Source: CAZZBK01 sp964652155
GTDB taxonomy: Bacteria > Planctomycetota > Planctomycetia > Pirellulales > PNKZ01
Reading direction: 5' to 3'
Length of the DNA stretch: 33,827 bases
Assembly (NCBI GenBank): GCA_964652155.1
Contig: CAZZBK010000058.1
Location: 1-33,827, forward strand
Shown: one piece after another, positions 21,328 to 30,533 of the stretch
Position numbering within the stretch: the stretch's first letter is position 1
Layout of the letters: each line of letters opens with the position of its first letter
Made by a program: the position numbers and the translations under genes
The notes under the pieces: model-generated
The model's input: the letters and a program-made list of their open reading frames with translations, nothing else
Database searches by the model: none
Told to the model about the DNA's origin: nothing

Positions 21328-22839
21328 TCAATCTCCGTGTCGCGCTCGAGCGGCTGCTTCAAGCTCTTGGCGGCGCAGTGTCCAGAAATTCTGACCGTTT
21401 CGCATGGTCCGTTCGAGCCACTGCCGTTGTTCTGCGGGCAGACTGACCGAGAGTAGATGAAATAAATCTTCGAGCACGCTGATGTTGTCTCCATAATAGC
21501 TGTGCCCGAGCAGCGTGGTGTCAACCTGCGAAACATCAATCGTATCGATGCCCGAGACCACGACGAGCGAATCGCCGGTATCGCCGGCACGAGGATAACC
21601 GTGCGCCTGTTTCGAGAGCCGTAAAGCTTCGTCGTTGGCAGATGCATACAGTGTGACTTGCTTTGCTAGGGGTGCCATGGCGGGGCCCACGACATCGCGA
21701 AACTTACCCGCATCGATGTCCGGTGCGGCAAAGACCAATTCTCGAAATGGACCGTTGATTTGTTTTCTGAGTGCCAGATTACTGAGCGCTTCGGTGAGCA
21801 CGCGATTGCCCATGCTGTGCGCCACGAGGTTAAGTCGCTCAGGTCGATGATGTTGGAGGAGTTGTGCGAGGAATGCTTCGAGATGATGCACGGCCCAGTC
21901 GGCGGTATTCTCGTCGGTGGTATACGCCAAGGGGTCGCCACGCCCCTGCGATGGCCAACTAAAGACCACCGGCGTGCCGTTGTAGGGCAAGTCGTGCGCG
22001 ATCTGGGCGGCACGGCGCGTGGCGTCGGCAAAGGTCACATTAAAGCCGTGTACGAACACGAATAGCTCGTGACTCGTTCCGCGACGAACGTGGTCGTCAA
22101 GCTGCTGATAGAAGTTGCTGGTTGGCAGGGGCTGTGCTGAAAGCAGAATGATATGAAGATCGGGATCTTCACGCAGTTCGAATCGCGTGATCGATGGGGC
22201 TTCGAGTAGGCCCGGGAGGTGTTGTCTCGGAATACTCACCTCACAAACGCCGAGTTCCAGTTCGCCGCGCTCGATTCCGTAGTCGCATCCTGCGCGTCGT
22301 GCATCGTCGGTCAAGCGAAAACAGCCCAGTATGGCAAGTAGGAATGTCGTCAATTGCGCGGAGAGCAGCGCCAACGCGGTTGCTCGACGCAGAGCTTGAC
22401 CTCGCACGCGTTGAAATAGCCACCATGCGACTCCCATCAACGCAATGAAACCAGCCAGGACAAATTGCCTGAGGTAATGACCGATGGTGAGCGGCTGTCG
22501 ATGAACTCCTAAACGATCAGTGGCATAAAACACCTGGACGATCGAATTCTCGGTGGGCTGCGCCGAGGTGCTCGCCTTAGGCACATCCGTCGGTGTTGAA
22601 GCAGGATCCCGTGCCGCTGACGTGGGCTCATCGGCCCCTTGGGCCATGATCTTCTGCTTGGGATTGATGACCAACGATTCGGGGTGGTGCGTTGCGCTCG
22701 GAGCGGATGGAGCAACCATCGGCGCCGGTGCTTCGTGTGGCGCGACTTGCGATGGCGCAGGGGCTTTCTCAGCACAACCCGCAATCAAGTTCAACACGGC
22801 TAAACAACCGATCCAACAGAGCAATGCCGAACGGTACAT
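21328..22839 (-). CDS. DUF900 alpha/beta-hydrolase lipoprotein with membrane hairpin
   Basis: This 503-residue protein starts with a lipoprotein signal (lipobox near IAGC, cysteine 22) and a proline/alanine-rich linker to about residue 95. The DUF900 hallmark VFYATDR (about 103-109) is followed by two hydrophobic segments (about 128-146 and 157-174). The rest of the family pattern then resumes with YGIERGELELGVCEVSIPRQH, LFVFVHGFNVTFADA, FSWPSQG and the nucleophile motif VAHSMGNR. DUF900 enzymes are predicted esterases/lipases. The membrane hairpin splits a block that is normally almost continuous. The gene precedes the esterase at 21301. Codon third positions look less GC-rich than in the neighbouring DUF1501 genes. 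Confidence 0.85.
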   Translation of the reverse strand: MYRSALLCWIGCLAVLNLIAGCAEKAPAPSQVAPHEAPAPMVAPSAPSATHHPESLVINPKQKIMAQGADEPTSAARDPASTPTDVPKASTSAQPTENSIVQVFYATDRLGVHRQPLTIGHYLRQFVLAGFIALMGVAWWLFQRVRGQALRRATALALLSAQLTTFLLAILGCFRLTDDARRAGCDYGIERGELELGVCEVSIPRQHLPGLLEAPSITRFELREDPDLHIILLSAQPLPTSNFYQQLDDHVRRGTSHELFVFVHGFNVTFADATRRAAQIAHDLPYNGTPVVFSWPSQGRGDPLAYTTDENTADWAVHHLEAFLAQLLQHHRPERLNLVAHSMGNRVLTEALSNLALRKQINGPFRELVFAAPDIDAGKFRDVVGPAMAPLAKQVTLYASANDEALRLSKQAHGYPRAGDTGDSLVVVSGIDTIDVSQVDTTLLGHSYYGDNISVLEDLFHLLSVSLPAEQRQWLERTMRNGQNFWTLRRQELEAAARARHGD

Positions 22840-23038
22840 GCCAGCCTCGATGGTTGATAGACCGAATCTCCAGCACTGTTTTAACGAGCGCGGCTACTCG
22901 CCGTAAAGGTGAAAGGGCCGTGGCTAGCATATTGCCCGACGATTCCCTGATTCGCGGCGAGCGAAGGTCACATCTGGCAGCCCAGCCACAATCGAGGGTA
23001 CGATAGGATCCCTTCATGAATACTGGGGATATCGATCC

Positions 23039-26000
23039 ATGAGCCATACTCAATCACGCTTGATGACCGCCTGCTGGATCGCGACCTTCTTGATCGCGAC
23101 CAGCCTGCTCGTGGCGCAAACGCCGCTCACCGCCGATCCGTTGCCCGACGGCAGCGATGTCGCCACCAAAGCGATTGCGACCTTGAAGTTTCCCTCGGGC
23201 ATGAAGATGGAGTTGTTCGCCGCCGAGCCACAGTTGGGCAACCCGGTGGCCATTTGCCTGGATGAGCTCAATCGCGTCTATGTGGCTGAGCAGTACCGCT
23301 TCAATCGCGGCACGGAAGAAAATCGCACCCGGCCGTTCTTGCTCGATGACGATTTGCAACTTCGCACGACCGCGGATCGGTTGGCAATGTTCCAAAAGTT
23401 TGCCAGTCGTTTCGAGGGCGGGATGGCCTGGTTCTCAAAATATACCGACCAGGTGCGCCGCCTCGAAGATCGGAACGGGGATGGTCGCGCAGATCGATCG
23501 ACGATTTTCGCCGACGGGTTCAATGGCCCGCTCGACGGCCTCGCGGCAGGGCTGATCGCCCGAGACGGCGCTGTGTACGTGACGAACATTCCCAAGCTCT
23601 GGCTGCTCAAAGACACCAATGACGATGGGCGCGCGGAGGTTAAGCAGCCGCTGCTCGATGGGTTCGGCGTCAATGCGGCCTTCTTGGGACACGATCTGCA
23701 CGGACTCGTCTGGGGGCCGGAGGGCAAATTGTACTTCTCGGTCGGAGATCGCGGCTATCACGTGCAAACGCTCGAAGGCCATATCCTGTCGCAGCCACGT
23801 CGCGGCGCCGTGTTTCGTTGCGACCCTGACGGTCGACATCTGGAGGTGGTGCACATCGGCCTGCGCAACCCTCAGGAGTTGGCCTTTGACGAATACGGCA
23901 ATCTCTTTGCCGACGATAATAATTGCGACAAGGGGGATCACTCGCGGCTGGTGTGGGTCGTCGAAGGAGGAGACAGCGGCTGGAACATGGCCTATCAGAC
24001 GCTCGCCGCCCCGTATCTGACCGGCCCCTGGCACGCCGAAAAAATCTGGCATCTGCCCAACACGCCCGAGGCGCTCGCCGACCAACCCGCCTGGATTGTC
24101 CCGCCGTTAGGCAAGTTGGGGGCCGGCCCGTCGGGCTTTGTGTACTACCCTGGCACCGGGCTCAGTGAGCGCTATCAGGGGCACTTCTTCATGTGCAACT
24201 ACACGGGCAACGGCGGTATCGAGTCGTTCGCCGTCAAGAGTGCCGGGGCCAGCTTCGAGATCGTCGACATGCACGATTTCGTCAAGCCCCTGAAAGCCAC
24301 CGACGCCGAGTTCGGCTACGACGGCAAAATGTACATCTCCGACTATGTCAATCTGGAATGGAACGGAGGGAGTAAAGGGGGGCGTATCTACACGCTCTTC
24401 GATCCCAAGCACCAGCAACAGCCGGCGGCGCGCCAAGTGGAACGCTTGTTTCGCGAAGGCTTCCGCCAGCGAGCGAGCCGGGAACTCGCCGAGTTGTTGC
24501 GGCATGCCGACATGCGTGTTCGTCAGCGCGCTCAATTCGCGCTCGCCGAGCGGGGTGAGTCGAGCGTGGCGATCTTGACCGTGGCGGTCGAACAGACCAC
24601 GAGTCGATTTCAACGTCTGCACGGCATTTGGGGGCTCGGACAAATTGCCCGCACGGAGCGTAGCGCCATCACGAATCTGACTCGCTGGCTCGACGACCAA
24701 GATCCGGAAGTACGCACGCAGGCGATCAAGACCTTGGGAGCCTTGCGGGCCGATCTCGCCGCCGAGACGATCACGCAACGATTGAGTGACACGGAACCAC
24801 GTGTGCGGTTTCATGCGGCGATTGCCGTGGGGCAGTTGAAGCATCGCGCGGCCGTGCCCAAACTCTTTGAGTGTCTCCAGGCCAACGCGAATCAGGACTT
24901 GTATTTGCGGCATGCGTATGTCGAGGCCCTGACGCGCATTCACGATCGCGATGCGGTCTTGGCCCGCGCGAAAGATCCGCACCCCGCGGTTCGCTTGGGG
25001 GTCGCGCTGACATTGCGTCGTTGGCAAGACAGTGCCATTGCCCAGTTGCTCTCCGACGCGGATATCAAGATCGTGACCGAGGCGGCGCGGGCGATCAACG
25101 ATTTGCCATTGGACGACGCCACGGCAGCGTTGGCAGCCGTGGCCGAGCGCCTCGAGTACTTTGCCGCACCGTGGCCCGACGCACTCGTGCGGCGCGTGAT
25201 CAACGCGAACTTTCGTCTCGATGATGCCGACAGCATGCGACGCTTGGCTCAGTTGGCGAGTCAAGCGAAATTGTCGGATGTCATGCGTCGCGAGGCCCTG
25301 TTGGCATTGCGTGACTGGGTCGAGCCGCCGCCGCGCGACCGAGTGAACGGCAACTGGCGACCCCTGAGCGTTCGCGATGCGGCGAGGTTGCGCGAAGTGT
25401 TGCAGCCCTTGGTGCCTGCTCTGCTGGCCAGCGCGAGCAGCGGTTTGCAGGCCGACGTGGCCGACTTGATCACGAAGCTGAATCTCCAGGCCGACGATCA
25501 GATGTTCGTCGCTTGGGCCCGTGACGTTCAGCAGGCTCAGGCGACTCGACTGGCCGCGTTGGAGCTGCTCGCCAAGCGCAAGCATGTCGAGTTGGATCGT
25601 ATTTTGGAGCAGTGCTTGCGAGACAGCTCGCCCGAGCTGCGCGCCCGAGCGCGAAGATTGCTGGCCCTGGCCGACCCCGCGCGCGGGGTCAAGGAACTGC
25701 GCCAGGTCATTGAAGATCCGCAAGGCGTCACGAGCGAACAACAAGCCGCGGTGCTGACACTCGCGGATCTCGCAACGAGCGACGCGGACCGGTTGATGTA
25801 CGATCTGTTGCAGCGTTGGCTCGAAGCACGACTGCCGCAAACGTTGCAACTCGACGTTTGGGAACTCGCCCAGCGCCGCTCGACGACTCACGGCAAGGCG
25901 CTCGTGGAGCGAATCGAAAAGTCCTGGCAGGGCGCTGACCCGCTGGCGCGGTACAACGTTGCACTCTTGGGCGGACAGGTCGACCGAGGCCGAGAGCTCT

Positions 26001-26386
26001 TTATTAGTCACCCGGGTGCCCAATGCATTCGCTGTCACAAAATCGAGCTGCGCGGCGGTGACGCCGGGCCGGACCTGAGCAAAGTCGCCACCCGGGGCGA
26101 CCGACTGCACCTGCTGCAATCGCTGATTGCCCCCAGCGCCAAAATTGCGCCCGGTTTTGGCACCGTGACATTGGCGCTCAGCAACGGCACGATCGTGGGA
26201 GGGATGCTGAAGGCCGAGTCGGCTCAGTCGCTCACGCTGCTCGCGCCCAACGGCCAAGAGCTTCGCATCGCGGTGAGCGACATCGACGAACGCTCCGCGA
26301 TGCAGTCGTCGATGCCGGTCGTCACGAACGCGCTGAGCTTGCGCGAGATTCGTGACTTGGTCGAGTACCTCTCGACACTGAAGTAG
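23039..26386 (+). CDS. PVC-type haem-binding CxxCH protein with propeller and HEAT repeats
   Basis: This 1115-residue exported protein has a signal peptide (residues 1-26 or slightly longer). Residues about 45-450 form a sugar-dehydrogenase-like beta-propeller of the kind annotated as a putative membrane-bound dehydrogenase domain (FPSGMKMELFAAEPQLGNPVAI, DRNGDGRADRSTIFADGF, GLRNPQELAFDEYGNLF). About 470-900 are helical HEAT-type repeats (DPEVRTQAIKTLGALR, EPRVRFHAAIAVGQLK, HPAVRLGVALTLRR). The C-terminal haem domain carries C-IR-CHK near residues 995-1000 and the DLSKVATRG segment. This three-part architecture is characteristic of Planctomycetes and Verrucomicrobia. A periplasmic redox role is inferred. 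It converges on the GDPD gene with only 17 bp between stops. Confidence 0.93.
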   Translation: MSHTQSRLMTACWIATFLIATSLLVAQTPLTADPLPDGSDVATKAIATLKFPSGMKMELFAAEPQLGNPVAICLDELNRVYVAEQYRFNRGTEENRTRPFLLDDDLQLRTTADRLAMFQKFASRFEGGMAWFSKYTDQVRRLEDRNGDGRADRSTIFADGFNGPLDGLAAGLIARDGAVYVTNIPKLWLLKDTNDDGRAEVKQPLLDGFGVNAAFLGHDLHGLVWGPEGKLYFSVGDRGYHVQTLEGHILSQPRRGAVFRCDPDGRHLEVVHIGLRNPQELAFDEYGNLFADDNNCDKGDHSRLVWVVEGGDSGWNMAYQTLAAPYLTGPWHAEKIWHLPNTPEALADQPAWIVPPLGKLGAGPSGFVYYPGTGLSERYQGHFFMCNYTGNGGIESFAVKSAGASFEIVDMHDFVKPLKATDAEFGYDGKMYISDYVNLEWNGGSKGGRIYTLFDPKHQQQPAARQVERLFREGFRQRASRELAELLRHADMRVRQRAQFALAERGESSVAILTVAVEQTTSRFQRLHGIWGLGQIARTERSAITNLTRWLDDQDPEVRTQAIKTLGALRADLAAETITQRLSDTEPRVRFHAAIAVGQLKHRAAVPKLFECLQANANQDLYLRHAYVEALTRIHDRDAVLARAKDPHPAVRLGVALTLRRWQDSAIAQLLSDADIKIVTEAARAINDLPLDDATAALAAVAERLEYFAAPWPDALVRRVINANFRLDDADSMRRLAQLASQAKLSDVMRREALLALRDWVEPPPRDRVNGNWRPLSVRDAARLREVLQPLVPALLASASSGLQADVADLITKLNLQADDQMFVAWARDVQQAQATRLAALELLAKRKHVELDRILEQCLRDSSPELRARARRLLALADPARGVKELRQVIEDPQGVTSEQQAAVLTLADLATSDADRLMYDLLQRWLEARLPQTLQLDVWELAQRRSTTHGKALVERIEKSWQGADPLARYNVALLGGQVDRGRELFISHPGAQCIRCHKIELRGGDAGPDLSKVATRGDRLHLLQSLIAPSAKIAPGFGTVTLALSNGTIVGGMLKAESAQSLTLLAPNGQELRIAVSDIDERSAMQSSMPVVTNALSLREIRDLVEYLSTLK

Positions 26387-26403
26387 ATGTTTTGATTTTC
26401 GTA

Positions 26404-27240
26404 TTATTTACGTGGCACTGCGAGTTGCTGACGGCATAGCAACGGATGATCGGTGAGAATGGCCCGCACTCCGGCGAGCGCCGCTTTGCGCCAGTTTTCG
26501 GCGAGGGGGCCCGCGACGGTTGCTCCCGCGATGAACGCTGGCTTGCCAGCTGCATGTGCCCCCTTGAGGTCATCCAGTTCAGGCACAAAACGCAGGTAGA
26601 CCCAGTCGGAGTCTCGATCCGCCACGGCCTGCTGGAGCTCGGCAAGATTATGGGCCACCCGCGCGGCATGGGCCTGCGGATGGGCAGCACGCAAACGACG
26701 GCGAACCTCCGCATGCTCGATCGTTCGGCCGATGAACAACAGGCGATTCAACACGCCGTGCTTCGTGGCCAAACGGACCAAGTCCTGTTCGACCTCGGTG
26801 TCGTCCGTCTTGATGTCGACCGCGTAAACCCCCGCCGCGTCGGGATGCTTCGCGATCAACGCCAGCACGGCATCGATCGTGGGAATACGCTCCCCTCGGT
26901 AGTCCGACGAAAACCAGCTACCAGCATCCAACGCGCTCAACTGCGGCCAACTCAACGAGCTCACGGCCCCTTGGCCGTTGGTCGTGCGATCCACGGTGTC
27001 GTCGTGAATGCAGACCAACTGGCCATCGCGGCTGCGCCGGACATCAAACTCAAATCCCACGCGCAGATGCAAACAGGCCGCAAAATTAGCCAGCGTGTTT
27101 TCAGGCGCATCGAGCAGCAACCCCCGATGGGCCACCACACTCGGCGGTGTATGGTCTTCGGCTCGGCAGATCGCGCCATCGAACCAGGCACCTAACCCGA
27201 TGACAAACAGCATTCCGATGAATCGATACGCGCGTGACAT
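26404..27240 (-). CDS. Secreted glycerophosphodiester phosphodiesterase
   Basis: This 278-residue protein hydrolyses glycerophosphodiesters to glycerol-3-phosphate and an alcohol, going by its family. After a signal peptide (residues 1-27) it has the GDPD motifs VAHRG (about 36-40), APENTLANF, FEFDVRRSRDGQLVCIHDDTVDRTTNG (metal ligands E and D, catalytic H and D) and a closing ILTDHP. The length is typical of bacterial GDPD/GlpQ-like enzymes. The gene follows the LarA-like gene on the same strand by 96 bp. Function in phosphate or glycerol scavenging is inferred. Confidence 0.9.
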   Translation of the reverse strand: MSRAYRFIGMLFVIGLGAWFDGAICRAEDHTPPSVVAHRGLLLDAPENTLANFAACLHLRVGFEFDVRRSRDGQLVCIHDDTVDRTTNGQGAVSSLSWPQLSALDAGSWFSSDYRGERIPTIDAVLALIAKHPDAAGVYAVDIKTDDTEVEQDLVRLATKHGVLNRLLFIGRTIEHAEVRRRLRAAHPQAHAARVAHNLAELQQAVADRDSDWVYLRFVPELDDLKGAHAAGKPAFIAGATVAGPLAENWRKAALAGVRAILTDHPLLCRQQLAVPRK

Positions 27241-27336
27241 GGTTGAACTCGATCTCGTGGGGGGCGTTGGGCCGCTGCGAACATCCGCCCAGCATACCGG
27301 CCAATCTGCTCGATGGCGAGCATGCCGAAGCCGCCG

Positions 27337-28611
27337 TTACTTCAAGCGACTCTCATGCGCCCACAAGCCGAGCGCCGGATTGCTGATGAAATAAATCCGC
27401 TCGCCGTCCGGCAGGGTGTTCCAGCCATCCGCGAGTTTCGTCGGATCGTAGCGCCGGCTCATGTCGGCCAGATCGGCATAGCGATAGTTCACTCCTTCGA
27501 TCTCGGCAGGGGACAAATGGCCCGGGCAGTACGTGACCCGAAACCGATTCTCCGACGAACCGTGGATCAGATGCGCCGCGGCCGACAGGTTCGCTTGCAG
27601 GTCTTCGTTCTCGCGCATGAATGCCATGATCTCGGGCGTGGTGCGGTAGCCGTACTTGCGGATGAGCCGATCGATTTGCGGGTCCTCGCCAAACGTCTTG
27701 ACCCCCGGCGCCAACACGATCAGCTCACCGTGGTCGGCGATGGCCATCCGCGTGCGATAGATCGACTTGTTCCCTAGCCACGTGCTGTGAAACTCCTCTT
27801 CGTCCAGGTAGACCACAACTTTGTTGAGCGGCTCTTGGAGGGTGGTGAAATTGACTTGAATCGCCAGCTCGCTGGCCCGCTCGAAGCATTCGTGGTCGTC
27901 GCCAATGAACAGGCCGCGCGTGACCAACTCCCGATTCTCGTTGGCAGCCACCACGGTTTGTACGTAGAGCAGGGGCAAGTGCCCGCAGAAATGGTCCTGC
28001 GCGTAGTTCAAGATGCGTCGCAGCGGCGTGTCGGCGCGGCCCATCATCCGTTCCATTCCATAGGCCGCGCCGATGAAGTGGCTTTCGTTGATCCCTTGCG
28101 ACCCGCCGGTCCCCACGAAAATGTTCTTGTTGTAGTTGGCCATCCCAATCACTTCATGGGGCACGACCTGGCCAATCGAAAGGATCAAATCGTGGCCGCC
28201 GTTCCAGAGCAGCTTGTTGAGCTGCGCGGGCCACGGCTTTGTCCAAATCCCCTCGGTGGCCTGGGTTACAAATTCAGCCGGCACGTGTCCGATCGTGACC
28301 ACGTCGTCGCGCCAACGATGTTCGCGGAACAACGATTTGGGTACCCCGGGGAACATTTTTTCCAGTTGCCAGTCGGGCATGGCAAAGTGCGTGCCCAGCG
28401 CGGGCATGATATCGGTCAGCCGCTCGCCGAAGTACTCGTAAGTCTGGCAGGTCAGCAAGCCAGCGCGGCTGTTGTAGCGCGTAAAATCCGGCGGCACCGC
28501 GAGCACTTTTTGCTTGGGTCCCAGCCGTGCGAAGCACGTGTGTAGCGCCTCGCGCATTTGGGCCGGGCTCAGTTCGGTCGTGGGTGACCCAACGGCGTAG
28601 AAAAGCGACAT
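27337..28611 (-). CDS. LarA-like DUF2088 (lactate racemase domain) protein
   Basis: This is a 424-residue cytosolic protein when started at the ATG at 28611 (MSLFYAVGSP). The LarA N-terminal domain signature appears as VLAVPPDFTRYNSRAG, with the DxTR motif of the family. The region DLILSIGQVVPHEVIGMANYNKNIFVGTGG corresponds to the conserved H-E-and-glycine-rich segment of LarA. LarA itself is a nickel-pincer lactate racemase, but many DUF2088 proteins are other racemases or epimerases of hydroxy acids or uronates. Accessory genes larB, larC and larE are not nearby. An ATG at 28698 would add 29 residues that do not look like a family N terminus. The substrate remains unknown. Confidence 0.82.
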   Translation of the reverse strand: MSLFYAVGSPTTELSPAQMREALHTCFARLGPKQKVLAVPPDFTRYNSRAGLLTCQTYEYFGERLTDIMPALGTHFAMPDWQLEKMFPGVPKSLFREHRWRDDVVTIGHVPAEFVTQATEGIWTKPWPAQLNKLLWNGGHDLILSIGQVVPHEVIGMANYNKNIFVGTGGSQGINESHFIGAAYGMERMMGRADTPLRRILNYAQDHFCGHLPLLYVQTVVAANENRELVTRGLFIGDDHECFERASELAIQVNFTTLQEPLNKVVVYLDEEEFHSTWLGNKSIYRTRMAIADHGELIVLAPGVKTFGEDPQIDRLIRKYGYRTTPEIMAFMRENEDLQANLSAAAHLIHGSSENRFRVTYCPGHLSPAEIEGVNYRYADLADMSRRYDPTKLADGWNTLPDGERIYFISNPALGLWAHESRLK

Positions 28612-28946
28612 GCGGTGCTCGACATGTGTGGTACTGAGGTGAATCTCGACATCAACGATCAAGATAGTCGATGGGTTCGTTGCTGTCAGCCGAGACACAA
28701 CTCAGCAAGGACCGGCTCGTGGCGGTCTGAAGCAAGCCAAGCTTAACTGCCTAGCCTAAAACCGATGGGGACTGTCGCAAATTTGCGACAGTCTGCGAAG
28801 CAAGTTGGAACGGTCCCCCTCGCATTTCTGCTTTAGGATAGGCTCTCATTACAGACCCAAGTTACGGACGGTTGGGCGAATGATCGGTCTGGCGAGCTTG
28901 CGGTCCTGGGGGTGGCCATGTAGGTTTGATGACATCAACCTGACAC
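28612..28946. other. Intergenic region with one palindromic element
   Basis: This gap lies between the divergent LarA-like and DTW genes and must hold both promoters, although I cannot place either with confidence. Its only clear structure is the palindromic element at 28755-28837. I see no gene or RNA. Confidence 0.6.
28755..28837. repeat. Nested palindromic (BIME/MITE-like) element
   Basis: The core is a perfect 24-bp palindrome at 28770-28793 (gactgtcgcaaa / tttgcgacagtc). Around it, ggggac (28767-28772) faces gtcccc (28813-28818 region). The outer ends are cctaaa (28755-28760) and tttagg (28832-28837). The nested symmetry suggests a mobile short repeat of the REP/BIME or MITE kind rather than a simple terminator, as it lacks a T tract and lies between divergent genes. 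Confidence 0.65.
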
Positions 28947-30116
28947 GTGAAGGATGGGCCCCTGGATAACCACGACAAGCAACGTTGCTACGGTTGTTTT
29001 CGTCCGCGCGGCGATTGTTTTTGCAGCGCGATTCCCGTCGTCAACAACAAGACATCGGTGCTCATTGTGCAGCACCGGCGTGAGCGGTTTCATCCGTTCA
29101 ATACCGCGCGCCTCGTCGGAAAATCATTGGTCAACTCTCGCGTGCTGACCGGCCATATCCGGCAACTCGCGGCCCAGTTGTCCTTCAAGCCAGGTGCGGG
29201 CCTCTTGTATCCGACACCCGACGCCAGGTTGATCTCCGAACTGCGTGCCGATCAACGGCCGGAACAACTCGTGATCCTCGACGGCACATGGCACCACGCA
29301 AAGACGCTGCTGCGCGAGCTGCCGGCTTTGCAGCGATTGCCGCGATACCGACTGGCTCCCACCGCTCCAAGCCGCTATCGGATTCGTCGGGAACCGACCT
29401 TTCTGTCACTCTCGACGATCGAAGCCACCCTGGCCGCCTTACATGTGCTGGAACCGGATACACAGGGATTCGATCAACTCATGCAGGTGTTTCTCGCGAT
29501 GGTCGAACATCAACTGGCGTACCCCAAAACGGAATTGGGATGGCGGCGTCATGAACGGCGACAACGAACCTATCGGAACATTCCCCGGCTGCTGCTGGGC
29601 GGCTTGGATCAGATCGTGGTGGCTTACGGGGAAGCAGCCCCCTTGGAACCAGATAACGAACGCTCACCACGGTTGCCAATCTATTGGGTTGCAGAGCGTC
29701 TTGGCACGGGCGAACGATTTGAATGTGCGATCCAATCCAGCGTGCCCATGAGTGACCGATTTCTAGGGCATTTGGAGCTGACCGAAACGCACTTTCGCGA
29801 AGCCAGAACACTCGATGAAGCGCGAACCGCCTGGGGAGCGTTCCGGCGGCGTGGCGACATACTGGCTGTCTACAACTCGGGAGTGGCTCGCTTGCAGGGC
29901 CACCTTGGCGAGCTCGCCGATCCATGCCTCGTGCTCAAGTCGATCGATTTCAACCCGCAACAGCATTATCAAACACTCGACGAGCTTATCGAGGGGGAAG
30001 GGCTCGTGGTTCCCCCGGCCCGACATCGCGGTCGCGCTGGCAAGCGACTCGCCAGCGCTGCGACTCTGGTGAGGCACCTTCATGCGCTGGGTATGAGTGC
30101 AGCATGCGGAGATTAA
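28947..30116 (+). CDS. DTW-domain protein (tRNA aminocarboxypropyltransferase-like) with C-terminal extension
   Basis: This 389-residue cytosolic protein begins with a four-cysteine site, C14-x2-C17-FRPRGD-C24-x-C26. It continues with LIVQHRRERFHPFNTARLVGKSLVNS and the D112-GTW motif (LDGTWHHAKTLLRELP). Together these define the DTW family, whose characterised members (TapT and DTWD proteins) make acp3U in tRNA using SAM. Family members such as E. coli TapT are near 230 residues. Here about 170 further residues follow, including PRLPIYWVAERLGTG and a C-terminal RHRGRAGKRLASAATLVRHL. The start is GTG at 28947; no in-frame ATG is close. It diverges from the LarA-like gene and runs towards the DUF983 gene. 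The role of the extension is unknown. Confidence 0.85.
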   Translation: MKDGPLDNHDKQRCYGCFRPRGDCFCSAIPVVNNKTSVLIVQHRRERFHPFNTARLVGKSLVNSRVLTGHIRQLAAQLSFKPGAGLLYPTPDARLISELRADQRPEQLVILDGTWHHAKTLLRELPALQRLPRYRLAPTAPSRYRIRREPTFLSLSTIEATLAALHVLEPDTQGFDQLMQVFLAMVEHQLAYPKTELGWRRHERRQRTYRNIPRLLLGGLDQIVVAYGEAAPLEPDNERSPRLPIYWVAERLGTGERFECAIQSSVPMSDRFLGHLELTETHFREARTLDEARTAWGAFRRRGDILAVYNSGVARLQGHLGELADPCLVLKSIDFNPQQHYQTLDELIEGEGLVVPPARHRGRAGKRLASAATLVRHLHALGMSAACGD

Positions 30117-30167
30117 TGCCCCTACCGGGCAACAGGCAGGAGCGATCGACCAACGCGAGGTACGTCG

Positions 30168-30533
30168 CTACCTCGGCACGTCCTGGCGTCCCTGCGGGTC
30201 GATCATCTCGTCAAAGCCCATCCACAACGCGCGGGCGTAACGAAAGAACCAGAGCGGGAACAACACGCAAAACCCGGCGAGCGACCAAAGCAGCGTGCGG
30301 TCGGGAATTTCGAGCACAAAAAAACCGATGAAAAAGGCTGCCGTCGTCAGCAGAGCCGTCAGGCCGTAATTGAAATAGATCGAGCCCAGAAAGTAACCCG
30401 GCTCGCGGGCAAACGACAGCCCGCAGCGGTCGCACTCGTCGCGCATGCGGAACGCCCCCAGGAATAGCCGCCCCTGGCCACAACGCGGGCAGCGCAACCG
30501 AGCGGCACGAAACACGACCGAGGGAATCGACAT
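30168..30533 (-). CDS. DUF983 small membrane protein with zinc ribbon
   Basis: This 121-residue protein has an N-terminal zinc-ribbon-like pattern (RCPRCGQG then DECDRCGLSF, residues about 14-40). Two membrane segments follow (about 55-73 and 80-98: LTALLTTAAFFIGFFVL and LLWSLAGFCVLFPLWFF). The fingerprint LRCPRCGQGRLF...PGYFLGSIYFNYG is typical of DUF983, a family of unknown function. Length and topology are normal. It converges on the DTW gene and diverges from the 58-residue membrane protein gene. Confidence 0.9.
   Translation of the reverse strand: MSIPSVVFRAARLRCPRCGQGRLFLGAFRMRDECDRCGLSFAREPGYFLGSIYFNYGLTALLTTAAFFIGFFVLEIPDRTLLWSLAGFCVLFPLWFFRYARALWMGFDEMIDPQGRQDVPR

Noticed and set aside
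24107..26257. 716-codon open frame on the minus strand
   Set aside because: It lies wholly antisense to the PVC haem protein, whose motifs and repeats are clear. Long antisense frames are expected in GC-rich coding DNA.
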